A stretch of 64,000 nucleotides of DNA from Rapidithrix thailandica (GCF_039710355.1 NZ_JBDKWZ010000003.1:62001-126000), one strand, 5' to 3'. Counted from the first letter of the stretch, positions 18,277 to 27,924 are shown. Numbers and translations: made by a program. The notes: generated by a model not told the origin, from the letters alone.

Positions 18277-18903
18277 TTAATTTTCTTGTGTTGAGCTCAT
18301 TTCCAGCACTTCTTTAATATCCTTTCTTTCGTTATTGTCATAAGCTACGATCCAAGCATCTTTCACCCCCATTTCTCTCAAATATTTTTTGAAGGTATCG
18401 GCTTCCCAATAATCTCTGAAATACCCGATGGTATATTTTTTCAACCCGTCTTCATCCTCTGTCCAGAAATTACCTTTTTCTTGGAACTGACTCAGGTCTT
18501 TATTTCGGAAGGCCCCGATTTGTACCTTGTAAACCACTCCTTTGGTGTAGTCATCCCCTGTGTTGGAAACATTATTGTCACAATCCTCTTGTAAGTCTTT
18601 CAACTTTTGCTCTAAGGATGAAATTTGCTCGTTTTTAGAGCCTAATTGCGAGGTAGCATCCTGGGCTTCTTTTTGTAATTTACCTACCTGACTTTTCAGG
18701 CCGGCCACTTCCCCTTTCAGCATATTATAATCCTCTGTCATCTCTTTGAATTTAATAGGATCTACACCTTTGAGTTTTCGTTTCCACTTCTTCATCTCCT
18801 TCTTCTTCGCTTTACGTTCGGCTTTACTTTGTGCGGAAACATCCACCACAGCAAGGATACCCATTCCCCAAATTAAAAGTATGGCCAATAGAGCATGTTT
18901 CAT
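18277..18903 (-). CDS. Exported coiled-coil protein with C-terminal SPOR-like domain
   Basis: A 208-residue protein with signal peptide ending VDVSAQSK, a very Lys-rich stretch (KAERKAKKKEMKKWKRK), a heptad-patterned coiled coil (about 55-110) and a SPOR-like C-terminus (about 122-200) beginning VVYKVQIGAFRNKD with a second half VKDAWIVAYDNNERKD. SPOR domains bind denuded peptidoglycan at division sites. Bacteroidota homologues are often labelled ezrin/radixin/moesin-like. A role in the periplasm or envelope is inferred. It is monocistronic with its own terminator. Confidence 0.78.
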   Translation of the reverse strand: MKHALLAILLIWGMGILAVVDVSAQSKAERKAKKKEMKKWKRKLKGVDPIKFKEMTEDYNMLKGEVAGLKSQVGKLQKEAQDATSQLGSKNEQISSLEQKLKDLQEDCDNNVSNTGDDYTKGVVYKVQIGAFRNKDLSQFQEKGNFWTEDEDGLKKYTIGYFRDYWEADTFKKYLREMGVKDAWIVAYDNNERKDIKEVLEMSSTQEN

Positions 18904-19216
18904 AATTCAATGTATTTTATTCCAAAAAAATGCTTTTTACAGTAATTTCTAATTCTTAGATTATAAACCTGACTGGTGATTTTCTAGTATCTTATCTCTG
19001 CTTTTTACGATGACCGCTCAATATATTTCGGAGAAAAAACAAATAGGACAGACAAAAATCATAGATCTATGTATAGCTAAAAAAATATTTCCTTGCTAAT
19101 TAAAGATATTTCCATCTAAAATTAAATACATTTCCTTAAATAATCGTAGAAAACACAAAAAAAGCGGAGTGCTACCAAAGCAACTCCACTTTTTTGTTTT
19201 GTTAAAAAAACAGGCT
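18904..19216. other. Intergenic region SPOR gene-fumC with phased ATTTCC repeats
   Basis: A 313-bp AT-rich gap. ATTTCC occurs at 19087, 19108 and 19130, that is 21 and 22 bp apart with similar A/T-rich flanks. The fumC terminator lies at 19155-19195. No gene was seen. Confidence 0.45.
19155..19195 (-). terminator. Probable terminator of fumC
   Basis: An imperfect hairpin (about 19157-19171 with 19181-19195) ending in an A-run on the plus strand, which is a T-run on the minus strand. It lies 22 bp past the fumC stop. Confidence 0.65.
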
Positions 19217-20608
19217 TTATAAGCTACCGATCATTTTGCTCGGATCTACCCATTCGTCAAATTGCTCGTTGGTCAATAAGCCCAAGCTCAAAGCCGCTTC
19301 TCTTAAAGTAGTACCTTCCTTATGCGCCTTTTTCGCAATTTTAGCAGCATTTTCATAACCAATGTGCGTATTCAAGGCCGTTACCAACATCAGTGAGTTT
19401 TCCAAATTATTTTGGATTGCCTGGTGGTTCGGTTCTATCCCTATCGCACAGTGATCGTTAAACGACTCACATGCATCGCCAATCAAACGGGCCGAATTCA
19501 GTACATTGAAGGCCATCATAGGCTTAAAAACATTAAGCTCAAAATGTCCGTTTGACCCTCCTACGGCTACAGCCATATCATTGCCTATCACTTGGGCACA
19601 CACCATGGTCAGGGCCTCACATTGAGTTGGGTTCACTTTACCGGGCATGATAGAGGAACCCGGCTCATTTTCCGGAATCAGAATTTCACCGATACCACAG
19701 CGAGGACCTGAAGCCAACATCCGGATATCGTTGCCAATTTTCATCAAGCTTACAGCTAATTGCTTCAATGCACCTGAAGTTTCCACCAAAGCATCATGTG
19801 CCGCCAATGCTTCAAATTTATTTTCAGCCGTTTTAAATGGCAAACCGGATAATTCCGCAATTTTTTCGGCCACTTTTACCGCATAACCTTTCGGAGTATT
19901 CAATCCTGTTCCCACTGCTGTTCCTCCCAAAGCTAACTCAGACAGGTGATCCAGCGTATTGTTCAAAGCGTTCAAGCCGTGATCCAGCTGCGAAACATAT
20001 CCACTCAACTCCATTCCCAAAGTAAGCGGAGTCGCATCCATAAAGTGGGTTCTTCCGATTTTTACCACGTCTTTGAATTTCTCCGCTTTCTCCTTCAAAG
20101 TATCCCGTAGCTTTTGTACTTTAGGAATAGTCAGCTCTACTACCTGTTGGTACACGGCAATGTGCATTCCGGTAGGGAATGTATCATTAGATGACTGAGA
20201 TTTATTGACATCATCGTTCGGGTGGACTTTCTTTTTCTCATCTGTCAAAGTTCCTCCCAACAATACATGCGCCCGGTTGGCTACCACTTCATTCACATTC
20301 ATATTTGACTGAGTACCCGAACCGGTTTGCCATACCACCAAAGGAAACTGATCGTCAAGCTGACCGGCTAGAATCTCATCACACACTTTCCCGATAATCT
20401 CTGCCTTATCGGCCGCCAATACGCCAAGATCTTTATTCGTTAAGGCCGCCGCTTTTTTTAAGATGGCAAAACCTCTCACTATTTCCAAAGGCATCCGGTT
20501 TTCACCGATACGGAAGTTTTGTAAAGATCGCTGCGTTTGCGCTCCCCAATACTTATCCGCTGGCACTTGCACTTCGCCCATTGTATCTCTTTCTATTCTG
20601 TATTCCAT
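19217..20608 (-). CDS. fumC: Class II fumarate hydratase
   Basis: FumC interconverts fumarate and malate in the TCA cycle. The protein has 463 residues, standard for class II fumarases. The superfamily signature GSSIMPGKVNPTQ is present, with SGTQSNMNVNEV (substrate binding) and KIGRTHFMDATPLTLG earlier. The C-terminal FumC extension with GLLTNEQFDEWVDPSKM is seen. The start MEYRIERDTMGEVQVP matches the family. Single gene, with a terminator downstream and a divergent dtd upstream. Confidence 0.97.
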   Translation of the reverse strand: MEYRIERDTMGEVQVPADKYWGAQTQRSLQNFRIGENRMPLEIVRGFAILKKAAALTNKDLGVLAADKAEIIGKVCDEILAGQLDDQFPLVVWQTGSGTQSNMNVNEVVANRAHVLLGGTLTDEKKKVHPNDDVNKSQSSNDTFPTGMHIAVYQQVVELTIPKVQKLRDTLKEKAEKFKDVVKIGRTHFMDATPLTLGMELSGYVSQLDHGLNALNNTLDHLSELALGGTAVGTGLNTPKGYAVKVAEKIAELSGLPFKTAENKFEALAAHDALVETSGALKQLAVSLMKIGNDIRMLASGPRCGIGEILIPENEPGSSIMPGKVNPTQCEALTMVCAQVIGNDMAVAVGGSNGHFELNVFKPMMAFNVLNSARLIGDACESFNDHCAIGIEPNHQAIQNNLENSLMLVTALNTHIGYENAAKIAKKAHKEGTTLREAALSLGLLTNEQFDEWVDPSKMIGSL

Positions 20609-20774
20609 GAGCTTTAAAAAAATTTTATGGTTTTGAAAACTATTTTTGTAAATCGATAGCCAAAACTACAAAAGAATATTTAGTTATCGGAGCTATCCGG
20701 AAAACAGTTCATCATGAAACAATGATCTGGCACCAGCGATCAAAGTGCCTCGATTACAAACCACTTTACCAGTT

Positions 20775-21227
20775 ATGATTGCAGTAATTCAAAGAGTATC
20801 CGAATCCAGTGTAAAAATTGATGGAGAGAGCAATGGAAGCATTCAACAAGGCCTGATGATTTTATTGGGAATTGGACAGGAAGACAATCAAGAAGACATA
20901 GAATGGCTGAGTAACAAAATTGTCAACTTGAGGATTTTTAGTGATGAAGACGATAAAATGAACCTGTCTCTCAAAGATGTCAACGGGGACATTTTATTAA
21001 TCAGCCAATTCACCTTGCATGCCAATACCAAGAAAGGAAACCGCCCTTCCTATATTGAAGCAGCCAAACCGGAACAAGCTCTTCCCTTGTATGAAACAAT
21101 GATCCGTACATTACAAGAAAAGTTAGGCAAACCGATCGCAACCGGTGAATTTGGCGCAGATATGAAAGTCAGCTTGGTCAATGACGGACCGGTTACCATT
21201 CTTATTGACACGAAAAACAAAAAGTAA
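20775..21227 (+). CDS. dtd: D-aminoacyl-tRNA deacylase
   Basis: DTD removes D-amino acids (and Gly mischarged on tRNA-Ala) from tRNA. The family start MIAVIQRVSESSVKIDG fixes the ATG at 20775. The two catalytic motifs are SQFTLHA and GNRPSY (canonical GxRPS-F/Y), followed by the C-terminal GEFGADMKVSLVNDGPVTI. It has 150 residues, the normal length. It precedes uvrB by 208 bp on the same strand, with a 9-bp inverted repeat (21314-21353) between them. Confidence 0.96.
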   Translation: MIAVIQRVSESSVKIDGESNGSIQQGLMILLGIGQEDNQEDIEWLSNKIVNLRIFSDEDDKMNLSLKDVNGDILLISQFTLHANTKKGNRPSYIEAAKPEQALPLYETMIRTLQEKLGKPIATGEFGADMKVSLVNDGPVTILIDTKNKK

Positions 21228-21435
21228 TATCTCTTTTTGACGCACAGGCATTGATTCTATTTCCGCCCAGTATTCAATCTTATCAGGAATCTATGTAATT
21301 TTAAGGCTATGCGGCAAGAAAGTGTCCGGGGCTTGGTAGTTGGTCTTTCTTGCAATCATTATTAGGCTTCTTTCCTAAATTTCTGCGTCAGCATTTACGT
21401 ACGGTCAAACTTACTTACTTAAAAAGCCTTTCGAA

Positions 21436-23460
21436 ATGGAATTTAAAATCACGTCTGAATACGAACCTACCGGAGATCAACCCAAAGCCATAGAGCAATT
21501 GGTAAAGGGTGTCAATGAAGGCGAAAACCATCAAGTACTCTTAGGGGCTACCGGTACGGGAAAAACCTTTACCGTTGCCAACCTGATCCAAGAAGTGCAA
21601 CGCCCTACACTGGTACTCAGCCACAATAAAACGCTGGCTGCCCAACTGTATGGAGAGTTAAAGCGATTCTTTCCTGACAATGCCGTAGAGTACTTTATCT
21701 CTTATTATGACTATTACCAACCGGAAGCCTACCTTTCTACAACCGACACTTATATTGAAAAAGATTTAGCCATTAACGAGGAAATTGAAAAACTCCGTTT
21801 GGCAGCTACTTCTTCATTATTGACCGGGCGTAGGGATGTCATTGTGGTCGCATCGGTTTCTTGCATATACGGTATTGGAAACCCGGAGGAATTCGGAAAA
21901 AATGTCATCCGGATTTCCAAAGGAGATACGGTACCCCGCAATCAGTTTTTATTTGCTTTGGTTAACATTCTCTACAGCCGCACGGAAGCGGAATTCAAAC
22001 GAGGTAATTTCAGGGTCAAAGGCGATACGGTAGACATCTTTCCGGCTTATGCCGACTTTGCCTACCGGATTTATTTCTGGGACGATGAAATCGAAGAAAT
22101 CCATACCATTAATCCTCAAACCGGGAAAAAAATCTCCTCGGAAAGTGATATTGCCATCTTCCCGGCTAATCTGTTTGTGACAGGAAAAGACACCTTGCAA
22201 ACCGTTATTCACGAGATACAGGATGACTTAGTCAAACAAATCAATTACTTTGAACAAGAGCACCGCTACCTGGAAGCGAAACGGGTAAAAGAACGGACCG
22301 AATTTGATCTGGAAATGATGCGGGAGTTGGGCTACTGTTCGGGAGTAGAGAATTATTCTCGTTATTTCGACCGGAGGCAGGCCGGCCAACGACCCTTCTG
22401 CCTACTTGATTATTTTCCGGACGATTACCTGATGGTGATTGACGAAAGTCATGTCACCGTACCACAAGTACGGGCCATGTGGGGAGGTGACCGTTCCCGG
22501 AAAGTATCCTTGGTGGATTACGGTTTCCGCCTACCTTCCGCATTGGATAACCGCCCATTGACTTTTAACGAATTTGAAAGCATGGAAGGTCAAACCATTT
22601 ACGTAAGTGCCACCCCCGGGGACTATGAATTGCAAAAAGCCGGAGGTGTTGTGGTAGAACAAATCATCCGGCCTACGGGCTTGTTGGATCCGGAGATTGT
22701 GGTACGTCCCAGTGTGAACCAAATCGATGATCTTTTGGATGAAATCGATGAGGTTATCAAAGCCGGCCACCGGGTATTGATCACAACCCTGACCAAACGA
22801 ATGGCTGAGGAATTAACAAAATACCTGGATCAACTTCGTATCAAAGCTCGCTACATCCACTCGGAAGTTAAAACCTTGGACAGAGTAGAAATCTTAAGGG
22901 AACTGCGTCTGGGGGTTTTTGACGTATTGGTAGGAGTTAACTTGCTCCGGGAAGGGCTGGACCTACCGGAAGTGGCTTTGGTGGCCATTATGGATGCAGA
23001 CAAAGAAGGCTTTTTGCGAAATGTGCGTTCCCTGATCCAAACCATCGGCCGGGCTGCCCGGAACGCCGAAGGACGGGTAATCATGTATGCGGATAAGATC
23101 ACGGATTCCATGCGGTTTTCCATCGATGAAACTAACCGGAGACGCCAGATACAAATGGAGTATAACCAAAAACATGGCATCACTCCGAAAACTATCGGTA
23201 AATCCACCGATGCCATTATGGGACAAACCAAAGTGGCCGATTCCAAAAAATCCACTAAGAAAAAGTACTATACGGAAGAAGAGCAAACGACTGCAGCCGA
23301 TCCGGTGGTAGCTTACTTGGATGGTAAACAGCTCGATAAACTTATTGAGGAAACCCGGAAAAGAATGGAAAAAGCCGCAAAAGATCTTGACTTTATGGAA
23401 GCGGCCCGTTTGCGTGACGAAATGTTTGAACTGGAAAAAAGGAAAAATCAGGAGGGCTAA
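21436..23460 (+). CDS. uvrB: Excinuclease ABC subunit B
   Basis: UvrB is the damage-verification helicase of nucleotide excision repair and works with UvrA and UvrC. It has 674 residues. Walker A is GATGTGKTF (near residue 40), the beta-hairpin reads YYDYYQPEAYLSTTDTYIEK, Walker B is MVIDESHVTVPQ, and the helicase C-terminal motif is QTIGRAARNAEGR. The C-terminal UVR motif that binds UvrC is present (about 632-668, MEAARLRDEMFELEK). It is convergent with the HAMP-GAF gene, with only 9 bp between the stops. Confidence 0.98.
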   Translation: MEFKITSEYEPTGDQPKAIEQLVKGVNEGENHQVLLGATGTGKTFTVANLIQEVQRPTLVLSHNKTLAAQLYGELKRFFPDNAVEYFISYYDYYQPEAYLSTTDTYIEKDLAINEEIEKLRLAATSSLLTGRRDVIVVASVSCIYGIGNPEEFGKNVIRISKGDTVPRNQFLFALVNILYSRTEAEFKRGNFRVKGDTVDIFPAYADFAYRIYFWDDEIEEIHTINPQTGKKISSESDIAIFPANLFVTGKDTLQTVIHEIQDDLVKQINYFEQEHRYLEAKRVKERTEFDLEMMRELGYCSGVENYSRYFDRRQAGQRPFCLLDYFPDDYLMVIDESHVTVPQVRAMWGGDRSRKVSLVDYGFRLPSALDNRPLTFNEFESMEGQTIYVSATPGDYELQKAGGVVVEQIIRPTGLLDPEIVVRPSVNQIDDLLDEIDEVIKAGHRVLITTLTKRMAEELTKYLDQLRIKARYIHSEVKTLDRVEILRELRLGVFDVLVGVNLLREGLDLPEVALVAIMDADKEGFLRNVRSLIQTIGRAARNAEGRVIMYADKITDSMRFSIDETNRRRQIQMEYNQKHGITPKTIGKSTDAIMGQTKVADSKKSTKKKYYTEEEQTTAADPVVAYLDGKQLDKLIEETRKRMEKAAKDLDFMEAARLRDEMFELEKRKNQEG

Positions 23461-23469
23461 CGCTTTCAC

Positions 23470-25251
23470 TTAAAAAGCGGGGGCTTTTTGCTCGTTTACT
23501 TTTCGCTCCAGGGTTTCGTATGAAGCTCTGAGGCTTTCCAGAGTTTGGTTCAAATCCATTTCCCTCTCTCTCATGGAGGCAATTTGCTCTCTTGCTTCTT
23601 GTAACAAAATTTTATTTCTGTGTATATTGATTTTGGAATACACCTGAATGGCAAAACCATTGATTGCCTTTTGAATTAATTGCAAGTTAGTGTCCGTAGG
23701 TGTTTGAAAAGCAAGCAGTTCAAAAACGGCCACCACTTGCTCATTAAATACTGCCGGCACGGTCGCAACATACCGGGCCGTATCTTCTCCCAATCCCGAG
23801 CGGATTTGAATATAATCCTTGGGAACATCACTCAGGTAAATGGCTTCTTTTTCCAAATAACTCTGCCCCACCGTTCCTTCTCCCGGGTATATATATTTCT
23901 CAATAAACTTTTTACGCTGATAGGCATAACAGGCCTCCATGGTCAATACCACTTGCTCTTTTTCATCCTTATCGATTAAATAGATGGCTCCCACCAAAAA
24001 GCCCGCGGAATTTAACAATTGCATTAAAAAGGCATTGAGCATCTCTTTAAATTCTTTATCGGGATCTTGCAAAATAGCGTTGAGCAGATGACTTTGTTCG
24101 TTGATCCAAAGCCGGTTTTTATTTTCCTGTACCAGGGATTCCAATTCAGCCGCTTTTTCTTTTTCCGAACGAACACTCTCCTGAATTTCCCCCAACATAT
24201 TTTTAAAAGCAAAAATCAAGGTTCCGATCTCATCCCTGGTGGATACCCCCTTTAATAATTTGTCCACATAGCTTGGTCCTTTATCGGAATTGGCAATGGC
24301 CTTGGTCAGAGCGGAAAGCGGTTGGGTAATGACTTTGGTAACGCGGAAGGTAATAAACACACAACTTAAAATAATCAACAAAGCCAATCCTAACAACACG
24401 CCTTTTAACCAATTGACTTCCTGATGATATTTTTGAGTAGAACGCTCTTTCAACTGTACACAGAGAGCCTCCATCTGTTGAGCTTGTTCTCGTAACTTCC
24501 CCTTCAGGCCCTCCTGATTGCTAACACCAATCCGCTGATCGATTTGTGTAATCTGTTCAAATTGATGATAGTATGCTTGTATTTTATTTTTCAACCGGTT
24601 TTTGGTAGTGGGGTCCAGAGCCATCCCCTCAATCATCACTTGCATCGCCTCGGCCTGTTTTTGTAACTTCAGTTTATACTTCTCTTCTTTTCGCAACAGA
24701 TAATCTTTTTCATGCCTGCGCAACATCAGGATATCCGCTAAAGGAACCATTTCCTGCATCTCTTCCAGAGCATGTACATACTCCCTCATCTTGCCAACCA
24801 TTCCATGATCTTTGAATCCCCGTTCGGTCAGTTTCTCCTTTAATTGCGAAAAACGGGCAGTATACTCATCGGCAATTTGCTTAAAAGTAGCCAAAGTACG
24901 CAACAGATTTACATCGTCTCTTACATACTCACTTTTCTGAATCCGCACTAAAGAATGAACAATTCCTTCTACATGCTCTTCAAAAAGCAGTGTGTTAGGG
25001 CTGTGCTGACTCGTCATAAACTCAGGACGGATAAGGTCTTCCAGCAACATGGATTGGTAAGCTCGCCATGCCGCTTCATGGTGTAATTTCAATTCAGCTA
25101 TTTTTTCTTGAATACGGGAATACCGGGTAATACGCCTGTTGACTAATAAAGCAATACCACAAAAAAGCACTCCTAATAAAATGATCAAGGAATAGCTAAA
25201 TAACAATTTGTATTTGAGCTTTGAAAGTTTATTAAAATATTGCAAAGGCAT
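23470..25251 (-). CDS. Membrane protein with HAMP and GAF domains, no kinase domain
   Basis: A 593-residue sensor-like protein. It has TM1 at about 14-38, a long helical extracytoplasmic region (about 40-280), TM2 at about 282-303 (GVLLGLALLIILSCVFI), a HAMP linker (VTQPL-type region from VTKVITQPLSALTKAI), a coiled coil, a GAF domain (about 405-545) and a C-terminal coiled coil (REREMDLNQTLESLRAS). No histidine kinase, cyclase or MCP output domain is visible, so its signalling partner must be elsewhere. The ORF is intact with a normal stop, not a truncated kinase by frameshift as far as I can see. Confidence 0.8.
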   Translation of the reverse strand: MPLQYFNKLSKLKYKLLFSYSLIILLGVLFCGIALLVNRRITRYSRIQEKIAELKLHHEAAWRAYQSMLLEDLIRPEFMTSQHSPNTLLFEEHVEGIVHSLVRIQKSEYVRDDVNLLRTLATFKQIADEYTARFSQLKEKLTERGFKDHGMVGKMREYVHALEEMQEMVPLADILMLRRHEKDYLLRKEEKYKLKLQKQAEAMQVMIEGMALDPTTKNRLKNKIQAYYHQFEQITQIDQRIGVSNQEGLKGKLREQAQQMEALCVQLKERSTQKYHQEVNWLKGVLLGLALLIILSCVFITFRVTKVITQPLSALTKAIANSDKGPSYVDKLLKGVSTRDEIGTLIFAFKNMLGEIQESVRSEKEKAAELESLVQENKNRLWINEQSHLLNAILQDPDKEFKEMLNAFLMQLLNSAGFLVGAIYLIDKDEKEQVVLTMEACYAYQRKKFIEKYIYPGEGTVGQSYLEKEAIYLSDVPKDYIQIRSGLGEDTARYVATVPAVFNEQVVAVFELLAFQTPTDTNLQLIQKAINGFAIQVYSKINIHRNKILLQEAREQIASMREREMDLNQTLESLRASYETLERKVNEQKAPAF

Positions 25252-25475
25252 AGGGAATCAGGATAATTGGTTCAATTTGGTAAAAATCCGTGCAAAACTA
25301 GCATTTTTAAAAATAGCTTTCTAAGAAATGCCTATTAAAGGTTATTCTTTTTACAAAATCAAAATTACCCTCATTCCTTACATAGTACAATTTTTTTAGA
25401 TTAAGTAAAGATGAAGATTGTTGGAAAGGGGAAATGCATGACGGAAACAGGTTGTTACTACCTTCTGCTAACAGT

Positions 25476-26525
25476 TTATACCGTTACTCCTCCGCAACTG
25501 GAACCCGCTCCGGCTGTACATCCATAACAATGCTGGTTTAATACGATTTTCCGCTGGTTTAAGGAGCCAAAATCAAAATCCCGAATATGTTGCGGAACAC
25601 TTCCTTCTACGTTCAAATCCAGCATTTGATTAAAATCGCAATCGTACAAATAACCGTCCCAACCGATGGAAACGGTATTCCGGCACATTACCCCTTTTGC
25701 TGCCGATGGGTTAAAGGCATTTACTAACTTGTCCATGTAGGCTTCGTAGTTGCCACTTTGAATTAAATAATCCAAAAAACGGCTGATTGGCATATTGGTA
25801 ATGACATACAGTTGATTAAAATCTACATTGTAGGTACTCTTCAACTTTTGTTTAAACTCCTTTTCCAAACCCTGTTGAGGTCCGGGAAGTAACGCCCCGG
25901 TAGGATTATACACCAGATTTAAAGCCAAGTCGCTATCAGGTTTTCCATAGCCAACGTGATTGAGCATATGCAAGGCTTCAATCGACTTTTCGAATACTCC
26001 CTTTCCTCGTTGCGCATCTGTACGGATGGCGGAAAAGTGTGGCAAAGAAGAGACAACTTCAACCTTGTGTTGTTTATAAAACTCGGGCAGATCGTGGTAC
26101 TTTGGATTGGCCAAAATAATGGTCAGGTTGCAGCGCACCATGATGTGTTTGCCCAATTTGGACACTTCTTCTACAAACCAACGAAAGTGAGGATTCATTT
26201 CCGGGGCTCCGCCTGTCAAATCTACCGTTTGGATATTGGTATGGCTCAAAGCCTCCAGACATTGCTCCATGGTTTCCCGGGTCATGATTTCTTTGCGGTC
26301 CGGCCCGGCATCTACATGACAATGCTTACAAGTTTGGTTGCACATTTTCCCCAGGTTCATTTGAAATATTTCAATACCCGTAGGATGAAGGGGATACAAA
26401 CCAATTTTATGTAATTTCTCTTCAAACTTCGGAAACTGTTCTCCGCTTTCGTGAGGCTTATTCAATACTTTGAGCTGAATAAGTGTATCCGAAAGCTCAT
26501 GATGTTGTTTCTTCAGGCTTTGCAT
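25476..26525 (-). CDS. arsS: Arsenosugar biosynthesis radical SAM protein ArsS
   Basis: A 349-residue radical SAM enzyme. The 4Fe-4S cluster motif is CNQTCKHC (CxxxCxxC) within NLGKMCNQTCKHCHVDAGP near residue 65. The C-terminus is the Cys-rich DUF3641 type, ending HCYGCTAGAGSSCGG. This is the radical SAM/Cys-rich family named ArsS (TIGR04167), which is linked to attachment of the deoxyadenosyl group to dimethylarsenic on the way to arsenosugars. It is the last gene of the minus-strand cluster, 80 bp after the AhpD-like gene with a hairpin between them. No arsM or arsR is in the window. Confidence 0.9.
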   Translation of the reverse strand: MQSLKKQHHELSDTLIQLKVLNKPHESGEQFPKFEEKLHKIGLYPLHPTGIEIFQMNLGKMCNQTCKHCHVDAGPDRKEIMTRETMEQCLEALSHTNIQTVDLTGGAPEMNPHFRWFVEEVSKLGKHIMVRCNLTIILANPKYHDLPEFYKQHKVEVVSSLPHFSAIRTDAQRGKGVFEKSIEALHMLNHVGYGKPDSDLALNLVYNPTGALLPGPQQGLEKEFKQKLKSTYNVDFNQLYVITNMPISRFLDYLIQSGNYEAYMDKLVNAFNPSAAKGVMCRNTVSIGWDGYLYDCDFNQMLDLNVEGSVPQHIRDFDFGSLNQRKIVLNQHCYGCTAGAGSSCGGVTV

Positions 26526-26558
26526 AACATTGAATGGGTTAATTATAAGATAAACACT

Positions 26559-26590
26559 GACCGGGAAACGCCGATGAGACGCCCCCGGTC
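26559..26590 (-). other. Intercistronic GC-rich hairpin upstream of arsS
   Basis: GACCGGG (26559-26565) pairs with CCCGGTC (26584-26590) between the AhpD-like gene and arsS. There is no strong T-run, so it may stabilise or partly terminate the upstream message rather than end it. Confidence 0.4.
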
Positions 26591-26605
26591 ATCTCTTTCT
26601 GTTGA

Positions 26606-26941
26606 CTACATCAATACTTCTTTGGCTTTGTTCATCATTTGTACACCGTGTACCAATGAAGCTCCTCCTCTAATAGCCGCTGATACATGTACGGCTTCCA
26701 TCATTTGTCCCTCCGTAGCTCCTTTCTCCAGAGAACCTGTTGTATACGCATCAATACAATACGGACATTGTACTGCATGCGCCACTGCTAAAGCAATCAA
26801 GGCTTTTTCTCTTTGAGACAATTCCCCCTCTTTGAAAACATCTCCATAATAGTCAAAAAACTTCTTGGCTAATTCAGGTTGAAACTCTTTGATATCGCCA
26901 AATTTGCCTAAATCTTCGGGTTTATAATATGTTTTTTCCAT
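26606..26941 (-). CDS. Arsenosugar-associated peroxidase-like protein (CMD/AhpD fold)
   Basis: A 111-residue carboxymuconolactone-decarboxylase-fold protein. The AhpD-type redox motif appears as HAVQCPYCIDAYTTG with the paired cysteines CPYC, and the conserved His lies in EAVHVSAAIRGGASLVHG. Sequence and position next to arsS match the arsenosugar biosynthesis-associated peroxidase-like family (TIGR04169). Its reaction is not established. It lies in the same direction as, and just upstream of, arsS. Confidence 0.88.
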   Translation of the reverse strand: MEKTYYKPEDLGKFGDIKEFQPELAKKFFDYYGDVFKEGELSQREKALIALAVAHAVQCPYCIDAYTTGSLEKGATEGQMMEAVHVSAAIRGGASLVHGVQMMNKAKEVLM

Positions 26942-27156
26942 GTTTCTTCAATTACTTTTTTATGAAATGAAATCACCCTACTCTCCATCCGGATTGACAA
27001 ATCAAATATGCGTATACATTCATAGTCAAAATGCCGGATAAGTGCAGAGTTTCAACTCTTGTATTCTTAATTTAATAGCTTAGCTAAATTGAGTTGCATA
27101 GGAAATTGAATCAAGAATCTCGATACTTGATCGTATGCCAAAAGACTGAGAACAGC

Positions 27157-27876
27157 CTATTTTATATTTATAGAAAATTTGACAGGGGGGCCTCTGTAGT
27201 AGGTGTTTTTCAAATAGAAGCCGGAAGGAAAAATCAAAATTGGCAGAAGAATATATATATCGTCATTCAACAAATAGAAAAGTAGCCGTCTGACAAATTG
27301 CACATCTGCATCCGGCTCCTTCAACACTTCTTGTAAGTCTTGAAGGTTATCTGCATCTCTCTGTAAACGCAGCGCACTTAATGAAGTATTCGCTAATTGA
27401 CTATAAGCAATTAAATCACTTTGCACGTGACTGGAGTTCCACCGTAACCGGGTCAACCGGTCCCGGTCAAACACTTCTTTGGTCATTCCCAAAAGATAAA
27501 CCCCTCCGTCTTTTGCAGGCCCGATAACCAAACGGTCTGCGGTAACTTGCTCACAGGCTTGCCGGATATCCTCTTCCCGTAAGGACAAACAATCGTTACC
27601 AATGGCAATCACTGCTTGATACCCTAACAAAAACAATTGTTCAAAGGCATTGGCAAAGCGTTCTCCAAAGCTGTTTCCCTGTTGCCGTTTTTCATCTATG
27701 ATAAAAACCTTCAAGCCTGTTTTCTCAGCTTCTTTCCGGGTTTTGCGAAGAAATGCCGTATATAATTGTAGTTGTTGTTGAAGTGATAATGCCTTGTCCA
27801 GCACTTTATACTTACTCTCTTCCCGGGGAGTCCGGCTGAAAAGCATCAGGGCAATATGGGAAGTTGAGGTGAACAC
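27157..27876 (-). CDS. TIGR04282-type glycosyltransferase (DUF2064), arsenosugar-associated
   Basis: A 239-residue nucleotide-sugar transferase-like protein (GT-A fold). N-terminal IALMLFSRTPREESKYK is the family start, QQGNSFGERFANAFEQLF and AIGNDCLSL carry the sugar-nucleotide region, and GPAKDGGVYLLGM is the DUF2064 signature. TIGR04282 proteins occur with ArsS. The start is GTG at 27876; the first ATG would be ten codons later, inside the fold. The C-terminal 40 residues are hydrophobic and poorly matched to the family. It lies in a probable operon, 48 bp after the processive GT2. Confidence 0.82.
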   Translation of the reverse strand: MFTSTSHIALMLFSRTPREESKYKVLDKALSLQQQLQLYTAFLRKTRKEAEKTGLKVFIIDEKRQQGNSFGERFANAFEQLFLLGYQAVIAIGNDCLSLREEDIRQACEQVTADRLVIGPAKDGGVYLLGMTKEVFDRDRLTRLRWNSSHVQSDLIAYSQLANTSLSALRLQRDADNLQDLQEVLKEPDADVQFVRRLLFYLLNDDIYILLPILIFPSGFYLKNTYYRGPPVKFSINIK

Positions 27877-27924
27877 GTTGTTCGTTTATCAAAGTAAAAT
27901 AAAGTTGTAACAATTATACCGGTA

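Noticed and set aside
21314..21353. 9-bp inverted repeat between dtd and uvrB as terminator or LexA site
   Set aside because: Arms are exact but 22 nt apart with no T-run, and the sequence does not resemble a known SOS box.
22963..23469. 168-codon minus-strand frame in uvrB
   Set aside because: Antisense to the uvrB C-terminus, which keeps all family motifs.
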